Shown: positions 1-10,726, counted from the first letter of the stretch. The stretch is 64,000 nucleotides of DNA from Protaetiibacter sp. SSC-01 (GCF_014483895.1 NZ_CP059987.1:2294001-2358000), one strand, 5' to 3'. Notes: a model not told the origin generated them from the letters alone. Program-made: numbers and translations.

Positions 1-407
1 ATCCGCTTGGGCCCGCGACGGCGCACCCCCTCGGGCGTAAGGGTCAGCACGGCCGCGAACCACAGCGCCGCGGCGACCATCGCGAGGAACTCGCCGAGCT
101 GCCACATGACCTCGCCGAGCAGGTCGAGTCCCGGGTAGAACATGAGCTGCACCGAGAAGATCCAGCCGATCGAGATCGCGAGGTACACAGCACCGAAGGC
201 GTAGGTGCCGAGCTGGAACGCCCGCTCGGCGGGCGTGCGCGGCACGACGGGGGCCTCCTCGAGGGGCGCGTCGTCCGCGCCGGCGGGGGCGGCATCCGTC
301 TCGTCGCGCAGGCGCGGCGTCATGCGTCCGCGGTCGTCGTCGCCCGCCCAGCTGAGGGCGTCGTCGTCGTCCGTCTCGTCGACGGGCTCGGGGTCGCGCG
401 GGGTCAC
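1..407 (-). CDS. Conserved two-TM membrane protein, 3' end cut by window edge
   Basis: The reading frame starts at a GTG at 407, preceded by a strong GGGGGAGG ribosome site about 8 nt upstream, and runs off the left edge after about 135 codons. The first 70 residues are acidic and hydrophilic and contain a DALSWAGDDD stretch. Two hydrophobic segments follow (about residues 73-95 and 103-125). Small proteins with this acidic 'ALSW(A/D)GDDD' head and two membrane helices are, from memory, common in Microbacteriaceae and are often given misleading database names. I assign no function. The gene lies 52 bp downstream of mtlD on the same strand. The membrane topology is seen in the sequence; conservation is recollection. 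Confidence 0.75.
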   Translation of the reverse strand, partial: MTPRDPEPVDETDDDDALSWAGDDDRGRMTPRLRDETDAAPAGADDAPLEEAPVVPRTPAERAFQLGTYAFGAVYLAISIGWIFSVQLMFYPGLDLLGEVMWQLGEFLAMVAAALWFAAVLTLTPEGVRRRGPKR

Positions 408-459
408 CCGTCCATCCTCCCCCATGGAGGCTGAGCCGAAGACCCGCTCTCGCCGCGCC

Positions 460-1596
460 TCAGGATTCGAGGCGCAGCCGGAACACCTCGGTGAGCTGCG
501 CGTGCAGCGGATGCGCGGGCTCGATCCCGCAGAGCTCGGTCGCGAGGTCGCCCGGGGCGGCACCGGATGCGAGACGCGCCTGCAGCTCGACGGCCTCCGG
601 GTCGTCGGCGGGGTCGAAGCGCAGGGCGGCGCCGACGGCCGTGAGCAGGTTCCAGGCGGGCTCGCCGCGTTCGGCGAGCTGCGCCGCGGGGTCGATGAAG
701 CGCTCGTGCCGGCCGAGCTTGCGCAGCGGCGCGCGGCCCACGCGGGCGCACGAGTCGGGCAGCTCGGGGTTCGTGATGCGCGTGAGCGTCGTGTCGACGT
801 AGCGGGCCTGCTCCTCTTCGGAGAAGCCGTGCTTCGCGATGAGCAGGGCGCTCGTCTCGGCGAGCACGGCGCGCACCTCGGCGAGCACCTCGGGCACCTC
901 GAGCGCCTCCGCGATCGTCGCGATGTCGCGCTGGTAGCCGAGGTAGGCGGTCGCCGCGTGGCCCGTGTTGACGGTGAAGAGCTTGCGCTCGATGTAGGGC
1001 TCGAGGTCGTCGACCCAGTGCACGCCCGCGAGCTCGGGCTCGTCGCCGCCGAACGGGGTGCGGTCGACGGCCCACTCCCAGAACGCCTCGAGCGTCACGT
1101 CGAGGCCCCCGCGCTGCTCGGGCACGATGCGGTCGATCGCGCAGTTCGCCCAGATCGCGCGGTCCATGTCGCCGCCGAGCTCGCGCACGGCGGCCGCGAG
1201 GATGTCGGTGCCGCCGATCGCGTTCTCGCACGCGATGACGATGAGGGGCTTCGCGTCGGCGGCACGCTGCGCGAGGCCCTGCACGATGAGCGGGGCGACG
1301 AACTGCAGGATGCGCGCGCCCACGGCGGTCGTGACGATGTCGGCCCGCGCGATCTCGGCGGCCACGTCATCCGGATGCTCGCGCGAGTCGATCGCGCGGT
1401 AGCCGTCGATCACGAGCTCGCGGGCCCCCTCGCCCACCTCGTGCACGCGGTAGCTCGGCTCGCGCTGGAGCGCGCCGATGAGCTCCTCGCTCACGTCGGC
1501 GAACACGACCTCGTATCCGCTCTCCCGAAGGAACGGGGCCACGAACCCGCGCCCGATGTTGCCCGCCCCGAAGTGCACCGCCGTCGTCGCCGTCAT
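460..1596 (-). CDS. mtlD: Mannitol-1-phosphate 5-dehydrogenase
   Basis: This 378-residue protein would interconvert mannitol 1-phosphate and fructose 6-phosphate with NAD in the cytoplasm. The N-terminus has the dinucleotide-binding loop GAGNIGRGF (residues 10-18). The middle carries the polyol-dehydrogenase signature around ERKLFTVNTGHAATAYLG, which contains the catalytic lysine region. Length matches the family (about 380). I chose the ATG at 1596 rather than the TTG 12 nt upstream because the glycine-rich loop then sits at the usual distance from the start. No mannitol PTS genes are visible in the window. The gene stands between the partial membrane-protein gene and the large LuxR regulator, all on the minus strand. 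Confidence 0.93.
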   Translation of the reverse strand: MTATTAVHFGAGNIGRGFVAPFLRESGYEVVFADVSEELIGALQREPSYRVHEVGEGARELVIDGYRAIDSREHPDDVAAEIARADIVTTAVGARILQFVAPLIVQGLAQRAADAKPLIVIACENAIGGTDILAAAVRELGGDMDRAIWANCAIDRIVPEQRGGLDVTLEAFWEWAVDRTPFGGDEPELAGVHWVDDLEPYIERKLFTVNTGHAATAYLGYQRDIATIAEALEVPEVLAEVRAVLAETSALLIAKHGFSEEEQARYVDTTLTRITNPELPDSCARVGRAPLRKLGRHERFIDPAAQLAERGEPAWNLLTAVGAALRFDPADDPEAVELQARLASGAAPGDLATELCGIEPAHPLHAQLTEVFRLRLES

Positions 1597-1674
1597 GCCC
1601 CCATTCAAGCGGCCCGCCTCGACCCCGGCCAGCCCCGCTGCTTCCGCTCCCCCCGGAACCCCGAGTCGGCGCGC

Positions 1675-4476
1675 TCAGCCCGCGAGCGTGCTCTCGGGCG
1701 CGGATGCGGCGGTCGCCCCCGCCGGCGCCGCCGGCTCGTCGGACTCCGCGCCGAGGATCGCCGCGAGCTCCCCGCGCGAGCGGATGCCGAGCTTGCGGAA
1801 CACGTTCGCGAGGTGGAACTCGACCGTCTTGACCGTCACGAACTGAGCGCGCGCGATCTCGCGGTTGCGGTCGCCGCGCGCCGCCGCCTCCGCGATGCGG
1901 AACTCGGACGGACTGAGGAGCCCCACGCGCTCGTCGGGCGGCAGGATCTCGCCGGGCGCCGTCACGCGCGAGATGAGCGAGCGTGCCTGCACCGCGAGGG
2001 GGCGCGCGCCCTCGCGCGTCGCGTACTGGTGCGCCTCGCGCGCGTGCCGCCGGGCCGCCTCCCGCTGGCCGCGCGCGAGCAGCACCTCGGCGAGCCCCAG
2101 GTGCGCCTCGGCCGCCTCGTGGTGGCGCGCGTCGACGAGGTCGAGCGCGTGCCGGTAGAACCGCTCGGCCGCCTCGACGTCGTCCTCGAGACGAGCGGAT
2201 GCGATGAAGAGCGCCGCGCGCCCGTGCGCCGGCACCCCAGGCGGTGTCGTCGCGACCGCCTCCTGCATGACCTCGCGCGCCCGCGCCCGGTCGCCCGTCG
2301 CGGCGTACGCGTCGGCGAGCGGCATCCGCCAGTCCTCCCCGAGGATCGGCAGCATGCTCTCGCGCGACGCGAACTCCCGCTCGGCGAAGGCGATCGCGCC
2401 GCGCGGGTCCTCGACCGCGACGAGGTGCAGGAGGCGCGCGCCGAGGCTCAGCGCCGCGAACATCTCCGGCTGGGGGCCGCCGTCGAGCCGCGCGACCTCG
2501 CCCGCCGCATCCGTGTCGCCCGCCCGCAGGTAGCCCTTCACGAGGTAGTACTGCAGCGAGGGGAAGAAGGTGCGCCAGCCGAGCTCGAAGGTGCCGCGCG
2601 CCGCCTCGAGGTCGGCGAGGCCCGAGCGCAGCCGCCCGTAGGCGATGCGCAGGGCGCCGCGCGAGTAGCTCGCCGTGCCGAAGCCCTGCACGCTGCCCGA
2701 GTCGCGCGCGTCGGCGATCGCCGCCGAGAGCCACTGCTCGCACTCGTCGTAGAGGCCGTGGATGTTGAGCGCGCCCGAGAGCACGTAGCTGAGCGGATCG
2801 TCGGCCGCGCCGGGCGGGAAGGCGCCCGCACCGTAGGCCCGCAGCGCGTGGCCGTCGCCGCCGCCCGCCCCCGACAGGCCGGATGCGAGCGCGACGACGG
2901 CGTAGACGGCGCGGTCGGCGTCGGTGTCGAGACGCGGGTCCTGATCGGCGAGCTGCGCGATCTCGGCGAGGAGGGCGCCCATCGGCTCGCCCGTGAACGC
3001 GAGCTCGTTCGTCGCGATCTTCGCGAGCACGAGGCGGCGCTCGGCGTCCGTCACCTCGGGGCCCGCCGCGATCGCCGAGCGGGCAGCCGCGTAGCCCTCG
3101 CCCGCCGTCGCGAAGTCGCTCGTCATGTAGGCGGCGTCGCCGAGCTCGAGGAAGCGCTCGGCGCGGAGCCGCGGATCGGATGCGTCGCGCGCCGCCGCGC
3201 GGATGAGGGCGAGCCCGGCATCCGACTCCCCCGCCATGACACGTGCACGGCCCTCGTCGAACGCCCACTGCGTCGCGGCGCTCGCGGTGAGCGCGCCTTC
3301 GGCGCGAGCGCGGGCGAAGAGACGGGCGGCGGTCGCCGGGGTGCCGGCATCGAGGGCGAGGCGCGCCGCGTCAGCGAGGGCGGAGGCGCGGCGGGCGTCG
3401 CCGCTCGGCGCCGTCTGCGCCTCGTGCACGGCGACCGCCGGGAGCGGCGCGCCCGCGAGCCGCAGGGCGTCGGCGACACGGCCGTGCAGCTGCGCGCGCC
3501 GCTCCGGCGTCAGCTGCGCGAGCACGCCCTCGACGACGATCGGATGCGCGGGCACGACGAGCTCGCCGCGTCGCTCGACGAGGCCCACGGCGTCGAGGTG
3601 CGGGAGGAGCTCGGCGAGACGTGCGTCGGCGACGCCCGCGGCATCCGCCACGACCCCCGGCACGATGCCCTCCGCGACCACCGCCGCCGTCTCGACGACG
3701 GTGCGGGCGTCTGGCGCGAGGGCCGCGAGCCGCTCGCGCAGCCCCGCGTGCACGCGCGACGGGTCGGCGTCGAGGCCGCGATCGAGCAGCTCGCGCACGT
3801 AGAAGGGCACACCGCCGCTCGCCTCGTGCACGACGCGCGGGTCGGCATCCGTGCCCGCACTCAGCTCGCCGACCGCCGCGAGCGAGAGGGCGGCCGGCTC
3901 GAGGAGCGTCGTGCGGGGCGCCGCGAGGAGCGCCGAGAACGCGACGTCGGCGTCGAGCGCGGGGTCGGGGCGCGTCGCCACGAGCAGGAGGACGCGGTCG
4001 GAGATGAGGCGGGCCGCGACCGTCGTGAGCAGGCGGCGGCTGCCCTCGTCGGCCCACTGCAGGTCGTCGATGACGAGCGCGAGCGGTGCCGTCTCGTCGA
4101 GCTCGCTGATCGCCCACTGCGCCGCATACGCGAGGGCGACCGGCTCGGCGGCCTGCTCGCCGCGCAGCACCTCGCGCAGGAGCGCGGCGGGGCCGTCGAA
4201 GACGGGCGAGACGGCGGCGTCGTGCGCCTCCGCGCCGAACCACTCCCACAGCAGACCGTGCGAGGTCTGCGGGCTCACGACCGTGAAGGTCGCCCGGCGC
4301 ACCGCGAAGCCGCGCGCGGTCGCGCGGGCCACGGCGTCCGCGAGGAGCGACGACTTGCCGATGCCGGGCTCGCCCCGCACGACGACCGTGCGCGTCGAGC
4401 CGGTCTCCGCCGCCAGGAGCGCGACGTCGATCGCCGCGAGCTCGGCGGCGCGTTCGAGGAGAGGACGGTCGGGCAC
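1675..4476 (-). CDS. Large STAND-type AAA/LuxR-family transcriptional regulator (933 aa)
   Basis: An N-terminal nucleotide-binding module has a Walker A GEPGIGKSS (residues 35-43) and a Walker B-like LALVIDDLQWADE near residue 135. A long helical middle (about 350-860) resembles TPR/MalT-like repeats. The C-terminus has a LuxR/GerE helix-turn-helix (LSPSEFRIAEAAARGDRNREIARAQFVTVKTVEFHLANVF, about 865-915 in all). This is the LAL/STAND architecture, in which a ligand activates an ATP-dependent DNA-binding switch; the ligand is unknown. The start is a GTG at 4476 without a visible Shine-Dalgarno. The leader just upstream is a tandem repeat (4483-4526). The gene precedes mtlD by 78 bp on the same strand, so control of mtlD is possible but unproven. 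Confidence 0.88.
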   Translation of the reverse strand: MPDRPLLERAAELAAIDVALLAAETGSTRTVVVRGEPGIGKSSLLADAVARATARGFAVRRATFTVVSPQTSHGLLWEWFGAEAHDAAVSPVFDGPAALLREVLRGEQAAEPVALAYAAQWAISELDETAPLALVIDDLQWADEGSRRLLTTVAARLISDRVLLLVATRPDPALDADVAFSALLAAPRTTLLEPAALSLAAVGELSAGTDADPRVVHEASGGVPFYVRELLDRGLDADPSRVHAGLRERLAALAPDARTVVETAAVVAEGIVPGVVADAAGVADARLAELLPHLDAVGLVERRGELVVPAHPIVVEGVLAQLTPERRAQLHGRVADALRLAGAPLPAVAVHEAQTAPSGDARRASALADAARLALDAGTPATAARLFARARAEGALTASAATQWAFDEGRARVMAGESDAGLALIRAAARDASDPRLRAERFLELGDAAYMTSDFATAGEGYAAARSAIAAGPEVTDAERRLVLAKIATNELAFTGEPMGALLAEIAQLADQDPRLDTDADRAVYAVVALASGLSGAGGGDGHALRAYGAGAFPPGAADDPLSYVLSGALNIHGLYDECEQWLSAAIADARDSGSVQGFGTASYSRGALRIAYGRLRSGLADLEAARGTFELGWRTFFPSLQYYLVKGYLRAGDTDAAGEVARLDGGPQPEMFAALSLGARLLHLVAVEDPRGAIAFAEREFASRESMLPILGEDWRMPLADAYAATGDRARAREVMQEAVATTPPGVPAHGRAALFIASARLEDDVEAAERFYRHALDLVDARHHEAAEAHLGLAEVLLARGQREAARRHAREAHQYATREGARPLAVQARSLISRVTAPGEILPPDERVGLLSPSEFRIAEAAARGDRNREIARAQFVTVKTVEFHLANVFRKLGIRSRGELAAILGAESDEPAAPAGATAASAPESTLAG

Positions 4477-4482
4477 GGTGAC

Positions 4483-4526
4483 GGAGGTGGTGGAGGTGTG
4501 GAGGTGGTGGAGGTGGTGGAGGTGAT
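4483..4526. repeat. Tandem 9-nt repeat in luxR-type gene leader
   Basis: Five head-to-tail copies of GGAGGTGGT-like units (4483-4491, 4492-4499 which lacks one base, 4500-4508, 4509-4517, and 4518-4526 ending GAT) lie immediately upstream of the GTG start at 4476. On the transcribed strand this is a pyrimidine-rich ACCTCC repeat. The repeat is direct observation. A role in expression through copy-number slippage is inference. Confidence 0.85.
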
Positions 4527-4620
4527 CCGCCGCCCGGCCGGACGGCGATGCCCCATTGCACTCCCCGAGCGCACCTCAGCACAAGCCCCCCGTCTGGCGG
4601 CCGCGCGGCGGGGGAAACGA

Positions 4621-4654
4621 CACGAGGGCGGGGGTCGTTTCCCCCGCCCTCGTG
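4621..4654. terminator. Bidirectional terminator after ilvC
   Basis: A perfect 14-bp inverted repeat (arms 4621-4634 and 4641-4654, 6-nt loop) lies 29 nt beyond the ilvC stop. It ends the ilvDBNC transcript before the divergently functioning luxR-type gene region. The loop and flank also pair: an 11-nt segment at 4610-4620 is complementary to 4635-4645, so an alternative hairpin competes with the main one. No clean U-tract follows. Confidence 0.8.
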
Positions 4655-4683
4655 TCACGGCTCCAGCCGCGCCATGGTCACGC

Positions 4684-5718
<1,035 letters not shown>

Positions 5719-5744
5719 TTAGCTTTCCGTTGGTAAGTCGGTTG

Positions 5745-6254
5745 TCAATTCTTGTAGACGCGTTCGGTGATGCTCTTGCCGCCGCGGCCGATCGCGAGGA
5801 GGCCCGACTGGGCGATCTCGCGGATGCCGTAGGGCTCGAGCACGCGCAGGAGCGCCTGCACCTTGCCCGAGTCGCCCGTCACCTCGATGACGAGCGCGTC
5901 CGGCGACACGTCGACGACGCGCGCGCGGAACAGGTTCACGGCCTCGAGGATCTGGCTGCGGGTCGTGTTGTCGACGCGCACCTTGATGAGCAGGTGCTCG
6001 CGCTGCACGGACGCATCCGGGTCGAGCTCCACGATCTTGATGACGTTGACGAGCTTGTTGAGCTGCTTCGTGACCTGCTCGAGCGGCAGCTCCTCGACGT
6101 CGACGACGACCGTGATGCGGCTGAGGCCGTCGATCTCGGTCGGGCCGACCGCGAGCGAGTTGATGTTGAAGCCGCGGCGGGCGAAGAGCCCCGCGACGCG
6201 GGTCAGCAGACCGGGCTTGTCCTCGACGAGGAGGGAGAGCACGTGATGCGACAT
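5745..6254 (-). CDS. ilvN: Acetolactate synthase small (regulatory) subunit
   Basis: The 169-residue protein has an N-terminal ACT domain (HHVLSLLVEDKPGLLTRVAGLFARRGFNINSLAVG) typical of IlvN/IlvH. The C-terminal half (about 80-160) matches the second ACT-like domain of this family. It activates the catalytic IlvB subunit and confers valine feedback inhibition. It starts 4 nt after the ilvB stop, and its ribosome site (GAGGAG) lies inside the end of ilvB, so translation is probably coupled. Length equals the usual actinobacterial form. Confidence 0.97.
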   Translation of the reverse strand: MSHHVLSLLVEDKPGLLTRVAGLFARRGFNINSLAVGPTEIDGLSRITVVVDVEELPLEQVTKQLNKLVNVIKIVELDPDASVQREHLLIKVRVDNTTRSQILEAVNLFRARVVDVSPDALVIEVTGDSGKVQALLRVLEPYGIREIAQSGLLAIGRGGKSITERVYKN

Positions 6255-6258
6255 GTTC

Positions 6259-8076
6259 TTACTCCTCTTCCCACGCGGGCGCGTGGTCGCGTGCGTACTG
6301 GACCTGCGAGTTGCCGACGCCCTGCGGCACCATCGGCCACACCATGGCGTCGCGGCTCACGACGAAGTCGATGACGACCGGACGGTCGTTCGTCTCGATC
6401 GCGAGCTTGATGGCGTCGTCGATCTCCTCCTTCTTCGTGACGCGGATGCCGAGGGCGCCGTACGCCTCGGCGAGCTTCACGAAGTCGGGCACCATGCGGG
6501 TCGTGTTCTTCCCGTCGAGCGCGCCCGTGTTGAGGTCGGTGAACGAGTGGCGTCCGTCGTAGAAGAGGGTCTGCCACTGGCGCACCATGCCGAGGGAGGA
6601 GTTGTTGATGATCGCGACCTTGATCGGGATGTCGTTGATCGTGCAGGTCGCGAGCTCCTGATTGGTCATCTGGAAGCATCCGTCGCCGTCGATCGCCCAC
6701 ACGAGGCGCTCCGGCTCGGCGACCTTGGCGCCCATCGCCGCGGGGACCGCGTAGCCCATCGTGCCCGCGCCGCCCGAGTTGAGGAACGCGTGCGGGCGCT
6801 CGTAGCCGATGAACTGCGCAGCCCACATCTGGTGCTGGCCGACGCCCGCGGCGAAGACCGCCTCGGGGCCCGACAGCTCGCCGATGCGCTGGATGACGTA
6901 CTGGGGCGAGAGGAGGCCGTCGTCGGGCTCGGTGTAGCCGAGCGGGTAGTTGGCGCGCAGCTGGTCGAGGCGCGTCCACCACTCGGCGAGCTCGGGCCGC
7001 TGCGCGTTCTGCGAGAACGCGTCGATGAGGTCGAGGATGACCTCGCGCGCGTCGCCCACGATCGGCACGTCGGCCTGGCGGATCTTGCCGATCTCGGCGG
7101 GGTCGATGTCGACGTGCACGATCTTCGCGTCGGGCGCGAAGTCCGACACCTTGCCCGTAACGCGGTCGTCGAAGCGGGCGCCGAGCGACACGATGAGGTC
7201 GGACTCCTGCAGGGCGAGCACGGCGGGCACCGAGCCGTGCATGCCGGGCATGCCGAGGTGCTGCGTGTGGGAGTCGGGGAACGCGCCGCGCGCCATGAGG
7301 GTCGTGACGACGGGGGCACCCGTGAGCTCGGCGAGGGCGAGGAGCTCCTTCGACGCCCCCGAACGGACGACGCCGCCGCCGACGTAGAGCACGGGCCGGC
7401 TCGAGCTCGCGAGCAGCTCGGCGGCCGACAGGATCTGCTTGCCGTGCGCCTTCGTGACCGGGCGGTAGCCCGGCAGCTCGACCTTCGGCGGCCAGATGAA
7501 CGGCGCCGACTTCTGCTGCGCGTCCTTCGTGATGTCGACGAGCACGGGGCCGGGGCGGCCCGTCGTGGCGATGTGGTACGCCGCAGCGAGCGTCGCCGGC
7601 ACGTCGGCCGGGTCGGTCACGAGGAACGAGTGCTTCGTGATGGGCATCGTGATGCCCGTGATGTCGACCTCCTGGAACGCGTCGGTGCCCATCGAGGTCG
7701 AGAAGACCTGGCCCGTGATCGCGAGGAGCGGGACGGAGTCCATGTGCGCATCCGCGATCGCCGTCACGAGGTTCGTGGCGCCGGGGCCCGAGGTCGCGAT
7801 GCAGACGCCGATACGACCCGACGCGGCCGCGTAGCCCTCGGCCGCGTGGCCGCCGCCCTGCTCGTGGCGGACCAGGATGTGGCGGATCGCGGTCGAGGCC
7901 ATGAGCTCGTCGTAGAACGGCATGATGGCGCCGCCCGGGATGCCGAAGACGTCGGTGACGCCGAGCTTCTCGAGGCTCGCGAGCACCTGGCCGGAGCCGG
8001 TGAGGATGGGCGGCGCCTCGCGCTTGGCGGGCGCAGGGGCCGGCGCGTCGGGCGCCGGTGATGCGGACGCGGTCAT
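6259..8076 (-). CDS. ilvB: Acetolactate synthase large (catalytic) subunit
   Basis: A thiamine-diphosphate enzyme that condenses pyruvate with pyruvate or 2-oxobutyrate. Visible motifs are [15 protein letters not shown] and the catalytic glutamate in [15 protein letters not shown] in the N-terminal Pyr domain, the central FAD-binding domain, and the ThDP/Mg motif [29 protein letters not shown] near residue 480. I chose the ATG at 8076 (605 aa) because GAAGGAC lies 7-8 nt upstream. An open frame continues 20 codons further but would overlap ilvD. The first 35 residues are an Ala/Pro-rich extension before the conserved core. It lies between ilvD (56 nt upstream) and ilvN (4 nt downstream). Confidence 0.97.
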   Translation of the reverse strand: MTASASPAPDAPAPAPAKREAPPILTGSGQVLASLEKLGVTDVFGIPGGAIMPFYDELMASTAIRHILVRHEQGGGHAAEGYAAASGRIGVCIATSGPGATNLVTAIADAHMDSVPLLAITGQVFSTSMGTDAFQEVDITGITMPITKHSFLVTDPADVPATLAAAYHIATTGRPGPVLVDITKDAQQKSAPFIWPPKVELPGYRPVTKAHGKQILSAAELLASSSRPVLYVGGGVVRSGASKELLALAELTGAPVVTTLMARGAFPDSHTQHLGMPGMHGSVPAVLALQESDLIVSLGARFDDRVTGKVSDFAPDAKIVHVDIDPAEIGKIRQADVPIVGDAREVILDLIDAFSQNAQRPELAEWWTRLDQLRANYPLGYTEPDDGLLSPQYVIQRIGELSGPEAVFAAGVGQHQMWAAQFIGYERPHAFLNSGGAGTMGYAVPAAMGAKVAEPERLVWAIDGDGCFQMTNQELATCTINDIPIKVAIINNSSLGMVRQWQTLFYDGRHSFTDLNTGALDGKNTTRMVPDFVKLAEAYGALGIRVTKKEEIDDAIKLAIETNDRPVVIDFVVSRDAMVWPMVPQGVGNSQVQYARDHAPAWEEE

Positions 8077-8108
8077 GAAGTAGTCCTTCGTGTGAGATGA
8101 GTGCGGAG

Positions 8109-8123
8109 CCGGCCGGGGGCCGG
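8109..8123. promoter_or_regulatory. Small GC hairpin in ilvD-ilvB spacer
   Basis: CCGGCC and GGCCGG (8109-8114 and 8118-8123) form a 6-bp stem with a 3-nt loop in the 56-nt gap between ilvD and ilvB. It could tune relative expression or mark an mRNA processing site. No leader peptide rich in Ile, Leu or Val codons and no T-box-like element is visible. Confidence 0.35.
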
Positions 8124-8132
8124 AGCGCGAGA

Positions 8133-9857
8133 TCATCCCGTGACGGCGCCCTCTGCAGCGGAGCGCACGAGACGGGAGTACTTCGCGAGAACGCCACGGG
8201 TATAGCGCGGAGGAAGCGGCGCCCAGCCTTCACGGCGGGCTGCCAGCTCGGCCGGATCGACGAGTAGGTCGATTGACCGGGCTGCGATATCGACCCGTAT
8301 CAGATCACCATCACGCACGAAGGCGATGGGACCTGCGTCCACTGCCTCGGGAGCGATGTGGCCGATGCACAGGCCGGTTGTGCCGCCTGAGAATCGTCCG
8401 TCGGTCAATAGTAGGACATCTTTTCCGAGCCCCGCTCCCTTGATGGCGGCGGTGATGGCGAGCATCTCGCGCATCCCGGGCCCGCCCTTGGGGCCCTCGT
8501 AGCGGATGACGACGACGTCGCCCTTCTGGATCTCGCCGTTCGTGAGCGCGTCCATCGCGGCACGCTCGCGGTCGAAGACGCGCGCGGGCCCCTCGAAGGT
8601 GGCCGCGTCGAAGCCCGCCGTCTTGACGACCGCACCCTCGGGCGCCATCGTGCCGTGCAGGATCGTGAGGCCGCCGGTCTCGTGGATGGGGTTCTCGAGC
8701 GTGCGCAGCACCTCGCCGTCGAGCGGCGGGATGGGACCGATGTCGGCGAGGTTCTCGGCGAGCGTCTTGCCCGTGACGGTGAGCGCGTCGCCGTGCATGA
8801 GACCCGCATCGAGCAGGGCCTTCATGAGCACGGGCAGGCCGCCGCGGCGGTCGACGTCGTTCATGACGTACTTGCCGAACGGCTTGAGGTCGCCGATGTG
8901 CGGCACCTTCGAGCCGATGCGGTTGAAGTCGTCGAGCGTCAGCTCGACCTCGGCCTCGTGAGCGATCGCGAGCAGGTGCAGCACGATGTTGGTCGAGCCG
9001 CCGAGCGCCATGCCGACCGCGATGGCGTTCTCGAAGGCCTTCTTGGTGAGGATCTGGCGCGCCGTGATGCCCTTGCGCAGCAGCTCGACGACGGCCTCGC
9101 CCGAGCGGTGGGCGTAGTAGTCGCGGCGGCGGTCGTAGCTGGGCGGCGATGCCGAACCCGGAATGGAGAGGCCGAGGGCCTCGGCGACCGAAGCCATCGT
9201 GTTGGCGGTGTACATGCCGCCGCAGGCACCCTCGCCGGGCGCGAAGGCGCACTCGATGGCGTGCGCATCCGCCTCCGACATGATCCCGGCCTTGACGCCG
9301 CCGACCGCCTCGAAGGAGTCGATGATCGTGATGTCCTTCTCGGTGCCGTCCGAGAGGCGCACCCAGCCGGGCGCGATCGAGCCCGCGTAGAGGAACACGG
9401 ATGCGAGATCGAGTCGCGCCGCCGCCATGAGCATGCCGGGGATCGACTTGTCGCAGCCCGCGAGCAGCACCGAGCCGTCGAGGCGCTCCGCCTGCATGAC
9501 CGTCTCGACGCTGTCGGCGATGACCTCGCGCGAGACGAGCGAGAAGTGCATGCCCTCGTGGCCCATCGAGATACCGTCCGAGACGGAGACGGTGCCGAAC
9601 TGCAGCGGGTAGCCGCCGCCCGCGTGCACGCCCTCCTTGGCGGCCTGCGCGAGGCGCGCGAGGCTCAGGTTGCACGGCGTGATCTCGTTCCACGAGCTCG
9701 CGATGCCGATCTGCGACTTGTTCCAGTCGGCGTCGCCCATGCCGACCGCGCGGAGCATGCCGCGGGAGGTCGTTGCCTCGATGCCGTCGGTGACGGTGCG
9801 AGAGCGGGGCTTGTGGTCGACGGGCGCAGAGGTACCCGGGGAGTTGCTGTCCGGCAT
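8133..9857 (-). CDS. ilvD: Dihydroxy-acid dehydratase
   Basis: A cytoplasmic Fe-S dehydratase that makes the 2-oxo acids of Val and Ile. Iron-sulfur cysteines are visible in [19 protein letters not shown] and [17 protein letters not shown], and the C-terminal [22 protein letters not shown] motif is intact. The ATG at 9857 (574 aa) lacks a Shine-Dalgarno but follows TAACCT (9865-9870) by 7 nt, which suggests a leaderless mRNA. The first gene of the ilvDBNC operon. From about 8440 to the stop the codons change sharply (CTA, ATA, TCA, GCA, GAT, CGT, GGT) compared with the nearly all G/C-ending codons before. The protein sequence stays typical, so this looks like a replaced segment rather than decay. 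Confidence 0.97.
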   Translation of the reverse strand: MPDSNSPGTSAPVDHKPRSRTVTDGIEATTSRGMLRAVGMGDADWNKSQIGIASSWNEITPCNLSLARLAQAAKEGVHAGGGYPLQFGTVSVSDGISMGHEGMHFSLVSREVIADSVETVMQAERLDGSVLLAGCDKSIPGMLMAAARLDLASVFLYAGSIAPGWVRLSDGTEKDITIIDSFEAVGGVKAGIMSEADAHAIECAFAPGEGACGGMYTANTMASVAEALGLSIPGSASPPSYDRRRDYYAHRSGEAVVELLRKGITARQILTKKAFENAIAVGMALGGSTNIVLHLLAIAHEAEVELTLDDFNRIGSKVPHIGDLKPFGKYVMNDVDRRGGLPVLMKALLDAGLMHGDALTVTGKTLAENLADIGPIPPLDGEVLRTLENPIHETGGLTILHGTMAPEGAVVKTAGFDAATFEGPARVFDRERAAMDALTNGEIQKGDVVVIRYEGPKGGPGMREMLAITAAIKGAGLGKDVLLLTDGRFSGGTTGLCIGHIAPEAVDAGPIAFVRDGDLIRVDIAARSIDLLVDPAELAARREGWAPLPPRYTRGVLAKYSRLVRSAAEGAVTG

Positions 9858-9864
9858 GGGATCG

Positions 9865-9870
9865 AGGTTA
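9865..9870 (-). promoter_or_regulatory. Probable -10 box of ilvD (leaderless)
   Basis: TAACCT on the minus strand ends 7 nt before the ilvD ATG, placing the expected transcription start at or within a base or two of the start codon. There is no Shine-Dalgarno between. No good -35 hexamer is seen. Confidence 0.5.
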
Positions 9871-9907
9871 CTCCGACGCGCATGCCCTCGTCGGCGCGGG
9901 CCGGAGG

Positions 9908-10726
9908 TCACTGCTCGTGGACGTCGCCCTCGCGGAACGTGGCGAGCGCCGCGAGCACCTCGGCCACATCATCCGGGCCCGGAACACGGTAGGAGGCGAG
10001 CGTGGCCCCTTCCCCCGACTTGAGCCCGAGGTCGTGCGGCTGGAGGGCGTCGAAGGCGTCCTCGTCGGTCACGTCGTCGCCCGCGTAGAACACGGCGTCG
10101 GCCGCGACGTAGCGGCGCAGGTGCTCGATCGCCTCGCCCTTCGTCGTCGAGCGCACGGCGAACTCGAGCACGTTCTTGCCCTCGCGGATGGTGAGGTCGT
10201 CGAGCTCCGCCTGCGCCTCGCGCAGCGCCACGAGGTGCGCGAGGCGGGAGTTCTCATCCGTCGCGAGGCGCGTGTGGAGCGCGAAGCCCGCGGGCTTGGT
10301 CTCGAGCCACACGTCGTCGATCGAGTCGGCGACCTGGCTCAGCACCTCCTGCAGCACGTCGACGCGCTCGAGCTCGGCGGTGTCGAGCGAGACGCGGTCG
10401 TTCGGGTCGTCGAGGCGCAGCTCGATCCCGTGCGAGCCGACGAGCAGCACGTCGTCGGGCAGGTCCGACACCTCGATGAGCGAGCGCAGCGAGCGGCCCG
10501 AGACGAGCGCGACGCGCGTGTTCGGCAGGGCACGGAGCCGCAGCACCGCGGCACGCGCCTCGGGGAGCGCTCGGGCCTTCTCGGGCGAGTCGACCTCCGG
10601 CGCGAGGGTGCCGTCGAAGTCGAGCGCGACGAGCAGTCGGCGCACCCGGGCGAGCTCGCGGAGCGCTCCGACGAGCGCCTCCGGCAGCGGCCCCGTCACG
10701 AGCGCGGCGGGCGCTCGATCGTCCAT
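9908..10726 (-). CDS. otsB: Trehalose-6-phosphate phosphatase
   Basis: A HAD-superfamily phosphatase that converts trehalose 6-phosphate to trehalose. The nucleophile motif is [19 protein letters not shown] (about residues 35-53 from the first start), motif II is VALVSGRSL, and the C-terminal metal motif is [15 protein letters not shown]. It overlaps otsA by 31 bp if the ATG at 10726 is used. A GTG at 10699 overlaps the otsA stop as GTGA and is an equally plausible coupled start (263 aa). Either form keeps the whole catalytic core. OtsA and OtsB together form the classical osmoprotectant pathway. Confidence 0.95.
   Translation of the reverse strand: MDDRAPAALVTGPLPEALVGALRELARVRRLLVALDFDGTLAPEVDSPEKARALPEARAAVLRLRALPNTRVALVSGRSLRSLIEVSDLPDDVLLVGSHGIELRLDDPNDRVSLDTAELERVDVLQEVLSQVADSIDDVWLETKPAGFALHTRLATDENSRLAHLVALREAQAELDDLTIREGKNVLEFAVRSTTKGEAIEHLRRYVAADAVFYAGDDVTDEDAFDALQPHDLGLKSGEGATLASYRVPGPDDVAEVLAALATFREGDVHEQ

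Noticed and set aside
4610-4654. Pseudoknot in the ilvC terminator
   Set aside because: The loop and the following 6 nt are complementary, but with no linker a 14-bp stem cannot be bridged; mutually exclusive hairpins are the better reading.
9858-9907. Leader-peptide attenuator or T-box before ilvD
   Set aside because: The gap is only 50 bp, has no Ile/Leu/Val codon run and no T-box motif, and the gene seems leaderless.
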